From NCBI GenBank assembly GCA_964392385.1, contig CAYMPR010000004.1, forward strand, positions 1 to 64,000: a stretch of DNA of 64,000 bases. Reading direction: 5' to 3'. Under the pieces are notes generated by a model. The model was not told the DNA's origin and did no database searches. It was given only the letters and a program-made list of their open reading frames with translations. Numbering within the stretch: the stretch's first letter is position 1; every line of letters starts with the position of its first letter. Positions 52,082 through 61,134 of this stretch are shown here, piece after piece. This DNA comes from MWEH01 sp964392385. Its GTDB lineage: Bacteria; Bacillota; Clostridia; Christensenellales; DTU072. A program made the position numbers and the translations under genes.

Positions 52082-53542
52082 TTACCTAATCATATATCCT
52101 TCCTTTTGTAATTTTTGTATTTGGTTAGATAGCTGTGATATAAACTCAGCATTGTTCCCAGTTCTAACCATCATACTAATAAGGTTTTCTGTTGCTTCTT
52201 GGACATCTCCAACGGAAAGAATTTTTCTAACTGCCCAAATGCCTTCTAATTCCTTTGCATCAAGTAATAATTCTTCTCTTCGCGTTCCACTTCGATATAA
52301 ATCAATTGCTGGGAAAATCCTCTTTTCTGATAGTTTCCTATCAAGATGAATTTCCATATTGCCAGTTCCTTTAAATTCTTCGTATATAACGTCATCCATT
52401 CTGCTTCCAGTATCGACTAGTGCAGTAGCAATAATAGTTAGGCTACCCCCATTTTCAATATTTCTAGCTGCTCCAAAAAATCTTTTTGGAGAATGTAATG
52501 CTCCTGGGTCTATACCCCCACTAAGTGTTTTCCCTGTTGGGGAAATCACTAAATTATATGCACGTGCTAGTCTTGTTAAACTATCCATTAAGATTACTAC
52601 ATCTCTTCCAAGTTCCACCAGCCTCTTTGCTCTATCTAATACCATTTCAGAGGCTTTTGTGTGATGCTCAGGCATTTCGTCGAAAGTAGAATAGACAACC
52701 TCACCCTTTATGCTTCTTTGCATGTCAGTAACCTCTTCGGGCCTTTCATCTACCAATAAAACAATAAGGTGTGCTTCGGGATAATTTGATGCAATACTAT
52801 GTGCTATTCTTTTTAGTAAAGTCGTCTTTCCTGCTTTTGGTGGGCTTACTATCATCCCCCTTTGCCCTTTTCCAATTGGGGAAACAAGGTCTATCGCTCT
52901 AATCGCTAAATCATTCCCAACTCCTGGAAGTTCAAGTTTAAATCTTGCTTCAGGGTGAATTGGAACCAAGTTATCGAAAGAAGGCCTATCAAATGCTTTT
53001 TCAGGGTCCAAACCGTTAACAGCGATTATTTCCTGAACATTCATTGGTCTATTCTCAGCTATCTTTTTGACATATGCTTTAACTAAATCGCCCTTTCTTA
53101 AACCAGCTTTTCGAATTTTAGGAACTGCTATATAAGCATCGCCATCACCTTGCTCGTAATTTTTAGCCCTTAAAAATCCATACCCGTCAGGGCATATTTC
53201 CAATACACCCTCTCGAATCTCCATTTCACTGTGTTCATATTGTTTATAATCATCAGAATCATCTAAATCTCTATCCTCGCTAGAAGATTCTTTATGCTGA
53301 CCTTTTTGATTAGATTTATGAACTATCTGTTTTTTCTTTTCCGTTAAAGCACTTCCATTATTGACTTGCTTTTGTTCTTTTACTTCTAGTAATCTAGCTA
53401 TTACCTCTTCCTTTTCAAGAAGAAATTTTATCAAATCTACTTTTTTACTAGCAGTAGCTTCAAGTAATCCCTGTTCGCCAGCAAGATGTCTTAATTCGAA
53501 AATAGTCATACTTTCTAGTTTGTCTTTAATATTTGGATCCAT
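52082..53542 (-). CDS. rho: Transcription termination factor Rho
   Basis: Hexameric RNA helicase that ends untranslated transcripts. 486 residues: Rho_N helical domain (1-50), then a hydrophilic insertion (about 50-108) rich in K, S, D and E, cold-shock RNA-binding domain (109-185, with EGVLEICPDGYGFLRAKNYE), and the RecA-like ATPase with Walker A SPPKAGKTTLLK at about 233-244, VDERPEEVTDM and the Q-/R-loops SPTGKTLSGGIDPGALHSPK. The N-terminal insert is common in Bacillota Rho and of variable sequence. Confidence 0.97.
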   Translation of the reverse strand: MDPNIKDKLESMTIFELRHLAGEQGLLEATASKKVDLIKFLLEKEEVIARLLEVKEQKQVNNGSALTEKKKQIVHKSNQKGQHKESSSEDRDLDDSDDYKQYEHSEMEIREGVLEICPDGYGFLRAKNYEQGDGDAYIAVPKIRKAGLRKGDLVKAYVKKIAENRPMNVQEIIAVNGLDPEKAFDRPSFDNLVPIHPEARFKLELPGVGNDLAIRAIDLVSPIGKGQRGMIVSPPKAGKTTLLKRIAHSIASNYPEAHLIVLLVDERPEEVTDMQRSIKGEVVYSTFDEMPEHHTKASEMVLDRAKRLVELGRDVVILMDSLTRLARAYNLVISPTGKTLSGGIDPGALHSPKRFFGAARNIENGGSLTIIATALVDTGSRMDDVIYEEFKGTGNMEIHLDRKLSEKRIFPAIDLYRSGTRREELLLDAKELEGIWAVRKILSVGDVQEATENLISMMVRTGNNAEFISQLSNQIQKLQKEGYMIR

Positions 53543-53846
53543 ATGTTCTCCTAATTGTTTATTTTTTTACTACAATAATTATTTATCTGTATTTTTTCTA
53601 AATCTTTTTATGTAATAAGAGCTTTCTTTGTGGGAGGAGCTTTTTTATAAGCAAAGTTATTTTCAAATCGAGATAATGCTCAAAAAATCAAAAAACTTTT
53701 ACCATTGATCATTTGGTTCTAGATGCTACCGAGAATTGATGTAGATATAAAACAAAAAAATCACCGGTTATTGTCAAACCATACTTATGTATTTTACCCA
53801 TTGAATAACTCTAGAAATATATGTAAAGTTAAGGTTTATTTATAAA
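53543..53846. other. Intergenic region upstream of rho
   Basis: 304 bases, AT-rich, without an open frame of interest. An imperfect inverted pair AGCT/AGCT flanks a purine-rich GTGGGAGG segment around 53622-53644. No clear -35/-10 pair could be picked, and no terminator for the MBL-fold gene at 53847. Rho genes are often autoregulated through such leaders, but nothing specific can be shown here. Confidence 0.4.
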
Positions 53847-54500
53847 CTATCCTAATCTTTTTAAAACAATTACTCGAGTCATCCCGCCATCAAAGTCTGC
53901 ACGGTCAAACTCAATCTCATCGCTATCTAAACATTCTATCGAATCTCTATCAAATTTCTTCAAGAAATCATCCAACTCGTCGAGTTCAGTTGAATATCCT
54001 TCTTGCATATAATGCATTGGAATCACTACATCAGGCATTAAAAAGTCAACATATTCTTTGGCCATATCAGCATTTATAGTATATCTTCCTCCAATAGGAA
54101 TTAGTAAAATATTTATTGAGCCTATAAGCTCTGCAAGCATAGGGCTAAGTTTTTCTCCTATGTCGCCTAAATGGCATACTTCAACGCCATCCATACGAAA
54201 CCTAAATACTATGTTTCTTCCTCTAAGTGCACCCTTTTGAGAGTCATGATAGCTTAAAAACCCACTAATATCTACACCATCAATCTCATGCATTCCGGTT
54301 CCATTAAAAAGCAGTTTATAATCCTTTACATTGATTGCTTTATTGTGATCAAAATGATCATGACTAATGGTTACTACATCTGCACTAACCTCGGGAAAAG
54401 GAATTCCTACATCTGTTCCATCAAACGGGTCGGTCACAACACTCACCCCGGTACTCTCGGTGAGTTTGAACGCACTGTGCCCTAACCATTGAATTTTCAT
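53847..54500 (-). CDS. MBL-fold metallo-hydrolase (UlaG-like)
   Basis: 217 residues from ATG 54500 (MKIQWLGHSAFKL), with TTGGAGAA upstream; the TTG there is not the start. Metal ligands: SHDHFDHN (HxHxDH), HLGDIG, and IPMHYM near the C-terminus. WLGHSAFKL opens the UlaG/YtkL-type short beta-lactamase fold. Substrate unknown. Stands alone between prs and rho. Confidence 0.88.
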   Translation of the reverse strand: MKIQWLGHSAFKLTESTGVSVVTDPFDGTDVGIPFPEVSADVVTISHDHFDHNKAINVKDYKLLFNGTGMHEIDGVDISGFLSYHDSQKGALRGRNIVFRFRMDGVEVCHLGDIGEKLSPMLAELIGSINILLIPIGGRYTINADMAKEYVDFLMPDVVIPMHYMQEGYSTELDELDDFLKKFDRDSIECLDSDEIEFDRADFDGGMTRVIVLKRLG

Positions 54501-54631
54501 AAAGTTCTCCAAAAAGAAGCGAAAATATGAATAAAAAATAAGATGAAACCTTGAGCTTACACTTAAGCTACTCTTTCTATTGAATATATACTAATTATTT
54601 TACACCCTAATGTCAACACTTAGTTAGTATA

Positions 54632-55834
54632 TTAGTCTAAGTCCTTCATCGCATCTTCTACTATTTCTTTAGCAAACCCATCTGTTTTCCCGAGTAATTC
54701 ATGAATTCTATCAGCAGAATTAAGTAATGGGGAAACTGAAGTGTTTTGATTACATGCTGCAATTATCTTGCAAATAAATTTAGATAAATCGGCTTGTATA
54801 AACCATTTTCTGGAATATAGATCTTGATTAACGTATGTGAGGTTTGTACTAAGAACAGCTGTGAAAAGTCCTTCTTCATACGCTTTGTCGAATTTTTCGA
54901 TTCCCTCAGTAAATAAAGCATAAGTGGCGGTAAGGAAAATGTTTTTACAGCCCTTATCTCTCAATTCCCTGCAGAGTCTTAATACTGAATCTCCAGTTGC
55001 TATAATATCATCGGCTACTAGAATTGATTTGCCCTTAACATCAGCTCCAATATATTCATGTGCTACAATTGGGTTTTTACCACCAATAACAGTAGTATAA
55101 TCTCTTCTCTTATAAAACATACCTAAATTAACGCCGAGTACAGAGGTATAAAATATATTTCTTTTCATTGCACCTTCATCGGGCGAGACAACCATAAAAT
55201 TATCATTATCTAGTTTAATATTGGGGAAAGCCTTCATGAGTTCTTTCATAATTTGATAAGTAGGGAAAAAGTTGTCAAAGCCCATTAGAGGTACTGCATT
55301 TTGCACTCTAGGATCATGTGCGTCGAATGTAATTACTCCATTAACACCCATAGCAAATAGTTCTTGAAGCATCTGAGCGCAATCAAGACTCTCTCTAGTG
55401 TTTCTCCTATGTTGTCTTCCGCCATACAGTATTGGCATAATAACTGTAATCCTTGCGGCCTTGCCACCTACAGCACTAATTATTCTCTTTAAATCAGCGT
55501 AATGGTCATCTGGGGACATGTTATTTGGCTTACCAAACATATCATATGTGATACTGTAATTACCTACATCAACAAGCACATAAATATCACAGCCTCTAAC
55601 ACTAGAAGTTATAAGCCCCTTTGCATCCCCGGTTGTAAATCTTGGACACTCGCTGTCTATAATGAATGTTTCTTTATGGAATTTAGCGTTCTTTTTTCCA
55701 ATATCTCTATTATAATATTCCACCAAAAAGGCATCGACCTTCTTACCAAGTTCCATAGAGCCTTCTAAAACGATTAACCCTAGTGGAGCAACTGGTTGTG
55801 CATCATCATACATTTGGTTAAAAAAAGTTCCCAT
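54632..55834 (-). CDS. prs: Ribose-phosphate pyrophosphokinase, long clostridial form
   Basis: Makes PRPP for nucleotide, histidine and tryptophan synthesis. 400 residues from ATG 55834 (MGTFFNQMYDD), with GGAGG 5-6 bases upstream. The PRPP-binding loop is ILVADDIIATGDSVLRLCRE, and the ATP/flag region MPILYGGRQHRRNTRESLDC. FDAHDPRVQNAVPLMGFDNF replaces the classical DLHADQIQGFF. It is about 85 residues longer than standard Prs (near 315) at the N-terminus, middle and C-terminus; this divergent form recurs in Clostridia. Strong promoter upstream. Confidence 0.92.
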   Translation of the reverse strand: MGTFFNQMYDDAQPVAPLGLIVLEGSMELGKKVDAFLVEYYNRDIGKKNAKFHKETFIIDSECPRFTTGDAKGLITSSVRGCDIYVLVDVGNYSITYDMFGKPNNMSPDDHYADLKRIISAVGGKAARITVIMPILYGGRQHRRNTRESLDCAQMLQELFAMGVNGVITFDAHDPRVQNAVPLMGFDNFFPTYQIMKELMKAFPNIKLDNDNFMVVSPDEGAMKRNIFYTSVLGVNLGMFYKRRDYTTVIGGKNPIVAHEYIGADVKGKSILVADDIIATGDSVLRLCRELRDKGCKNIFLTATYALFTEGIEKFDKAYEEGLFTAVLSTNLTYVNQDLYSRKWFIQADLSKFICKIIAACNQNTSVSPLLNSADRIHELLGKTDGFAKEIVEDAMKDLD

Positions 55835-55870
55835 TAATTCCTCCAAAACGTTAAAAAAATCAACAACGTG

Positions 55871-55899
55871 ATTATATCATATGCACTATTTTCTTACAA
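55871..55899 (-). promoter_or_regulatory. Promoter of prs
   Basis: TTGTAA (55899-55894), 17-bp spacer, perfect TATAAT (55876-55871) with TGA in front (extended -10). No PurR box or riboswitch is seen in the short leader. Confidence 0.78.
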
Positions 55900-56095
55900 T
55901 TGAATAAACTCTTTTTGCCTTTATTTCCTCGAGAAATATCAATTCTCTTCCCACCTACATAACTATGTCAATTATCCGATATATAAACTATATTTGTTCA
56001 CAACGATAGGCTCATGCTGAATGTATTTTTGAGTTAAAAACCGTATTTTTTTCGTTTATTACCTTTTAGATATATCAATTAGTTTCAATGTTTAA

Positions 56096-58054
56096 TTATG
56101 ACTGTGTAAATTTTACATTCTCACAAGAAACATCAAACATATCGTCTTTTTCGCCAGCAAACTGTGAATTGTATAACTCGAAGTAAAATCCTTTTTTCGC
56201 CATTAGCTCCTCGTGGTTGCCTTGTTCGACAACATCGCCATCATTCATAACCAAAATGACAGCTGCTGATTTAATAGTAGATAATCTATGGGCTATAACA
56301 AAACTGGTTTTACCTTTCATCATTGCCAGCATTGCACTTTGAACATACTTCTCAGTCCTTGTATCAACTGAGCTTGTAGCTTCATCTAATATAATTATTC
56401 TTGGATCTTTTAAAATTGCGCGAGCAATTGTAAGAAGTTGTTTTTGACCAGCACTGATATTAGAAGCATCTTCTTTTAAAATTGTGTCATATCCATGTTC
56501 CATTAAATCAATGAAGGAATTGGCATGAGCTTGTTCTGCTGCAGATATTATTTCTTCCCTAGTTGCACCAGGTTTTCCGTATGCAATATTATCAGCAACC
56601 GTACCGTTAAACAGCCAGGTATCTTGTAACACCATTCCATATAAACTTCTCAAGTCATTTCTTGAATACTCTTTCATATCTATTCCATCAATCAAGATTC
56701 TTCCTGAACTTACCTCATAGAATCTCATGAGTAAATTTACAAGTGTGGTTTTTCCGGCACCAGTTGGCCCTACAATCGCAATTTGCTCTCCAGCGGATAC
56801 ACTTAACGATAAATCTCTAATTAGTGGTTTATCTTGAGAATATGAAAATGCAATATGCTCAATTTCGACATTACCCTTACAATCCATACAACTAATTGGT
56901 TTTGTTCCTTCTTCAGTCATTTCTTCCAATTCAAAAACCTGGAAAACCCTTTCAGCAGCTGCAACTGATGTCTGAATAGTATTTGCAATGTTACTTATAT
57001 TTTCAATAGGCTGTGCAAATTGTCTTGTATAGGAAAGTAATGCTTGAATATCGCCTATAGTTATAAGCCCACTTCCTGCTCTAAAACCTCCACCCACACA
57101 TATACCAACATAAACGAGGTTGTTAATAAATTTAATTGACGGGAGAATTATCCCTGATAAAAACTGAGATTTTCTAGTGGCTTTCTTTAGCTCTTTATTG
57201 ATTTTTTCATAGATAACTATACTATCATCTTCTCGGTTGTATAGCTTAACAACTTGATGCCCTGCATACATTTCTTCAATAAATCCATTTAGCTCTCCGA
57301 TACGTTTTTGTTGTTTGCCAAATTCAATTTGAGATTTTTTCACAACAACTGTTGAAACAAAAAGTAGAAGCGGCAAACTAACTAGAGTTACTAAAGAAAG
57401 GAGCCAATCTATCCTCATCATCATAACGAAAACGCCAATAACCGTCATTACTCCAGTAATTATTTGATTTATACTTTCCTGAATTGTTGCAGATATCATC
57501 TCTATATCTATTGTAAACCTGGACAATATTTCCCCAAATGGAGTAGTATCAAAATAAGACAATGCAACTTTATCAAGCTTATATTTAACATCATGTCGCA
57601 TTCTACAAACAATTTTTTGTGAAGTTATTCCTGCTATTAAAGCACTCATAAATTGGAATAATGAATTTAGTACATAAAGTGCTCCACTTGTCCAAAGGAC
57701 AGGTGCAATATATGATAACAATTGATTATTCCCTGGGTTAATAGGGTCAGAGTCAGGTCTAATGTTAGTGAAAAACTGCAAACTGTCGACCAAAGCATTT
57801 GTAACTTTTTTCATTATATCTGGCACCCAAATAGCAAACCAGGCCCCAACTATAGCAAGAAGAATCATAATCAATAACATGTGGTATTGTGGTTTCAAAT
57901 ACTTTAAAAGTTTTTTTACAGTGCCACCAAAATTCTTTGCTTTAATTACCTCTTTAATTTCAGGTCCAGTCACGCCAAAAGCAGCACCAAGATTGAATCC
58001 CCCACCCTGTTGCTTTGATTCAGTTTTTAAATTGTTGCCGTTTTCTGGGCTCAT
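56096..58054 (-). CDS. ABC exporter subunit B (canonical ATPase site)
   Basis: 652 residues: an N-terminal cytoplasmic stretch of about 50, six helices (about 55-370) and a nucleotide-binding domain. Walker A VGPTGAGKTTLVNLL, signature NISAGQKQLLTIARA (an A replaces the usual first G), Walker B IIILDEATSSVD with the catalytic glutamate, and switch AHRLSTIKSA. It pairs with the upstream subunit, whose stop overlaps its start (ATGA), as a heterodimeric type IV exporter of the multidrug or peptide/lipid class. Substrate unknown. Confidence 0.92.
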   Translation of the reverse strand: MSPENGNNLKTESKQQGGGFNLGAAFGVTGPEIKEVIKAKNFGGTVKKLLKYLKPQYHMLLIMILLAIVGAWFAIWVPDIMKKVTNALVDSLQFFTNIRPDSDPINPGNNQLLSYIAPVLWTSGALYVLNSLFQFMSALIAGITSQKIVCRMRHDVKYKLDKVALSYFDTTPFGEILSRFTIDIEMISATIQESINQIITGVMTVIGVFVMMMRIDWLLSLVTLVSLPLLLFVSTVVVKKSQIEFGKQQKRIGELNGFIEEMYAGHQVVKLYNREDDSIVIYEKINKELKKATRKSQFLSGIILPSIKFINNLVYVGICVGGGFRAGSGLITIGDIQALLSYTRQFAQPIENISNIANTIQTSVAAAERVFQVFELEEMTEEGTKPISCMDCKGNVEIEHIAFSYSQDKPLIRDLSLSVSAGEQIAIVGPTGAGKTTLVNLLMRFYEVSSGRILIDGIDMKEYSRNDLRSLYGMVLQDTWLFNGTVADNIAYGKPGATREEIISAAEQAHANSFIDLMEHGYDTILKEDASNISAGQKQLLTIARAILKDPRIIILDEATSSVDTRTEKYVQSAMLAMMKGKTSFVIAHRLSTIKSAAVILVMNDGDVVEQGNHEELMAKKGFYFELYNSQFAGEKDDMFDVSCENVKFTQS

Positions 58055-60990
58055 ATGCCTAGTTCCTCTGCACTTATTTGTGAAAGTGCAATATCTCTAT
58101 ATAACTCACAGGAGCACAAAAGATCCTTATGTGTTCCTTTATCTACTATTTTCCCTTCGTTCATAACTAGTATTAAGTCAGCATCCATAATTGTGCCTAT
58201 TCTTTGAGCGACTATAATTGTTGCAGTGTTTTTTGTAACTCTCTTCAAAGCAGTCCTTAGGTTTTTGTCCGTTCTAAAATCAAGAGCTGAGAAACTATCA
58301 TCGAAAATCATAACTTCGGGACGTCTAACAACTGCTCTTGCAATAGATAGTCTTTGCTTTTGTCCTCCACTAAAATTGCCCCCACCTTGTTCGACCACAC
58401 TATCAAGGCCACCTTCTTTTCCTCTTACAAAATTATCGCTTTGGGCAATACTAAGAGCATCCCATAATTCCTCTTCGCTTGCATCTTCTTTACCCCATTT
58501 TAAGTTTTCTCTTATTGTACCTGAAAACAGCATAGAGCGCTGTGGAACAAAACCGATTTTTGCACGTAATTCTTCTTGCGGTATATCCCTAACATCAACT
58601 CCATCAACCGATATTTTACCTTCTGTCGCATCATAAAATCGAGGTATTAGATTAATAACGGTGCTTTTACCTGCCCCTGTTCCACCTACTATTGCTGTAA
58701 TTTTACCTTTTTCTGCGGTGAAAGAAATATCTCTAAGAGCGTATGTTTCTGAATCGTGGGAAAATTTAAAACTTACTCCTTCGAATCGTACAACACCTTT
58801 TTCGGTATATGCTCTATTGGGCTCAAGTGGATCTCTAAGCTTGATTTTAGTATCTAAAACTTCATTTACTCTTGCTGCAGATACTGTCGCCCGTGGGAAC
58901 ATAACAAAAACTGTAGCAAGCATAACCAGCGCCATCATTATTTGTTGCATATACTGGATAACTGCCATCATATCGCCAACTTTTATATCTTCATCGTATG
59001 CTATTTGATTACTTGCAATCCAAACAACTCCTACCATTGCACAATTAATACAAACTGAAATGAGTGGTGCTAAAATTGCATTATATTTACTAATAGTTGT
59101 TGCTGTCTTGGTAAGATTTTGATTAACTTCCTGGAATTTCTCATTTTCGGTTTCTTGTTTATTAAAGGCTCTTACTACTCTAATACCAGTAAGACCTTCC
59201 CTCGTCACAAGAGTCAATCTATCAACTTTCTTTTGAATAATTTTAAACATTGGTTGAACAATTCTTGCTGCGACAAACGAGGCGATGAATAAAATAGGGA
59301 GTACATACAATAAAACCGATGTCATTTTTAGACTCTTTTCCGCTGCCATAGTAAATCCTCCAATGAGGATTATAGGAGCGATAAGACCGGTTCTAAGTAG
59401 CAATAAAAGAATCTGTTGGATTTGGTTAATATCATTTGTAGACCTAGTAATTAGACTCGGTGTAGAGAATAAATCAAACTCAGCTAGCGAAAATGACTGA
59501 ACTTTTTTAAATACCCTTGACCTAATAAAAGCCGAGAATTCTGATGCATATTTAGAACTAAATAATGCAGCTAATATTGCGGCAGTGCAAGATGCAATAG
59601 TTAAAAGAAGCATATAACCGCCCCTTGTAAGTATGAACGTCAAATCTTTTGTTTGAATTTCATCTCCATCGGGTAACATCATATCTTTCGCTGACATTAA
59701 CTCATAAACTTTTCCTGCTTGTTTAGCCGTTCCCGTGGGGCTTAATGTTAAGTAATTTTTGAGTTTAATCCAAAACTTCAACCATTCGCTATCTTTTACT
59801 TTGGTAACACTTTGACCTTGTTCATTTTGTGTCCAAGTATCATCTATTTGCTTCATTATTCTTTTAGCAGAACTGTTTTTGTAAGCAAAAAGTCTTTCTA
59901 TTAGGATTAGCTCATCATCCCCATTATATCTTTTTACCATTTCGGTAATTCTATAGCGATAGTTAGAAGCCTCAGCTTCTGTGAATTTAGTAATATTATT
60001 TGTGATTAGCACCCTAGACAATAAACTTGCATTATATTTATCTGCCTCAAGTTGGGCGTCAAAGTCGCTAATTCCTCTTCTTCTATCAACCCATTTCTCC
60101 GCATGATATTTATAGGCATATCCTAGAACATTATTGCAGATAATAACCTCATAATCGGGCATAGGGTCAGGCCTTTTTGTGTAACTTTCTTTTATTGTAT
60201 CTACTTCATTTTCATCTTTATCTGAATAGACATACCTTAGTTTCGACTTATCAACAACTTGGCCAAATTCATCGGTTGGTATTTTATTTCCATCCGTGTC
60301 AATAGGGATAGGCATAATGTTGCCATATTTTGATTTTTTCATTCTGCTAATACAAGCAGTAAGAATCTTTCTATTACTGCTGTTTTCCATAGCATCTTCA
60401 TCGGCATCCGGGTCTTGATCTAAAAGCCCATTAACAGAAATTGAATTGTCATCAGAATCCTCAATAGAAATAGATCTTGGGTCACCTTCCTCAAAAATAA
60501 TAAAGGTGTTAATTACCTTTCTTATTTCAGCTTTTTCCGCTTCGGTGTAATCTGAGTTAAAATCAGCCCCAAGTGCTTGATATGGTTTTAAACCCTCTAA
60601 AAAGGGGGTTATTACTTTCTCAAAAAGCTCTTTACTGTCGTGAATAGGTATGTCTCTAAAAGTTATGTTAACCGATTGGTCTTTTTCGATTTCTTCAAGA
60701 GCTTCGGTTAAATCATATGTTGAAAAACCTTCAACCATTTCAAAAACTGGAATCTTATCCTTGTCATATCCTTTAAGCGTTTTTTCGCTATCAACTCCCC
60801 CAATACTATCGGGCTTATCCATTTCTAGATGTTTATATAGGGGCTCATAATCTATATATATACCCTCGTTAATTATTTCACTCATTTTTTCGGGAAGGTA
60901 TAATTCGGCGACAGCTTGACCAGTAACCAACAATAAGATTACTAGCAAAACCCAGGCCATAGATCTAAAATCTTTGAATTGTCTAAACAT
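58051..60990 (-). CDS. ABC exporter subunit A with giant extracytoplasmic loop
   Basis: 979 residues. Helix 1 (about 11-31) is followed by about 415 residues (32-448) that are hydrophilic and rich in D, E and K, before helix 2 (about 453-475); in ordinary exporters this loop is short. Helices 2-6 run to about 740. The nucleotide-binding domain has Walker A VGGTGAGKSTVINL, signature NFSGGQKQRLSIARA and Walker B VMIFDDSFSALD. The D-D in place of D-E marks the degenerate, non-hydrolysing site typical of heterodimers. The loop should lie outside the cell. Confidence 0.92.
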   Translation of the reverse strand: MFRQFKDFRSMAWVLLVILLLVTGQAVAELYLPEKMSEIINEGIYIDYEPLYKHLEMDKPDSIGGVDSEKTLKGYDKDKIPVFEMVEGFSTYDLTEALEEIEKDQSVNITFRDIPIHDSKELFEKVITPFLEGLKPYQALGADFNSDYTEAEKAEIRKVINTFIIFEEGDPRSISIEDSDDNSISVNGLLDQDPDADEDAMENSSNRKILTACISRMKKSKYGNIMPIPIDTDGNKIPTDEFGQVVDKSKLRYVYSDKDENEVDTIKESYTKRPDPMPDYEVIICNNVLGYAYKYHAEKWVDRRRGISDFDAQLEADKYNASLLSRVLITNNITKFTEAEASNYRYRITEMVKRYNGDDELILIERLFAYKNSSAKRIMKQIDDTWTQNEQGQSVTKVKDSEWLKFWIKLKNYLTLSPTGTAKQAGKVYELMSAKDMMLPDGDEIQTKDLTFILTRGGYMLLLTIASCTAAILAALFSSKYASEFSAFIRSRVFKKVQSFSLAEFDLFSTPSLITRSTNDINQIQQILLLLLRTGLIAPIILIGGFTMAAEKSLKMTSVLLYVLPILFIASFVAARIVQPMFKIIQKKVDRLTLVTREGLTGIRVVRAFNKQETENEKFQEVNQNLTKTATTISKYNAILAPLISVCINCAMVGVVWIASNQIAYDEDIKVGDMMAVIQYMQQIMMALVMLATVFVMFPRATVSAARVNEVLDTKIKLRDPLEPNRAYTEKGVVRFEGVSFKFSHDSETYALRDISFTAEKGKITAIVGGTGAGKSTVINLIPRFYDATEGKISVDGVDVRDIPQEELRAKIGFVPQRSMLFSGTIRENLKWGKEDASEEELWDALSIAQSDNFVRGKEGGLDSVVEQGGGNFSGGQKQRLSIARAVVRRPEVMIFDDSFSALDFRTDKNLRTALKRVTKNTATIIVAQRIGTIMDADLILVMNEGKIVDKGTHKDLLCSCELYRDIALSQISAEELGI

Positions 60991-61014
60991 CCGCTCCTCT
61001 TGCTAATTATGTGG

Positions 61015-61043
61015 ATTATATCACGAGACTTTTTATAGGTCAA
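61015..61043 (-). promoter_or_regulatory. Promoter of the heterodimeric ABC exporter
   Basis: TTGACC (61043-61038), 17-bp spacer, perfect TATAAT (61020-61015) with TGA in front. Just upstream is a GC-rich stretch GTATGCGTATGCGCGCA containing a direct repeat of TATGCG, a possible regulator site. Confidence 0.82.
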
Positions 61044-61134
61044 TATTGGGTGCGCGCATACGCATACTAATATTTGCGCCTTGTTAAAGTCAAACTTATC
61101 TAATTTTGACTAGCTTATGAGTTTAGTGCAACTA

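Noticed and set aside
53620..53645. Hairpin in the rho upstream region as an attenuator
   Set aside because: Only a 4-bp inverted pair with a long loop can be drawn by eye; too weak to call.
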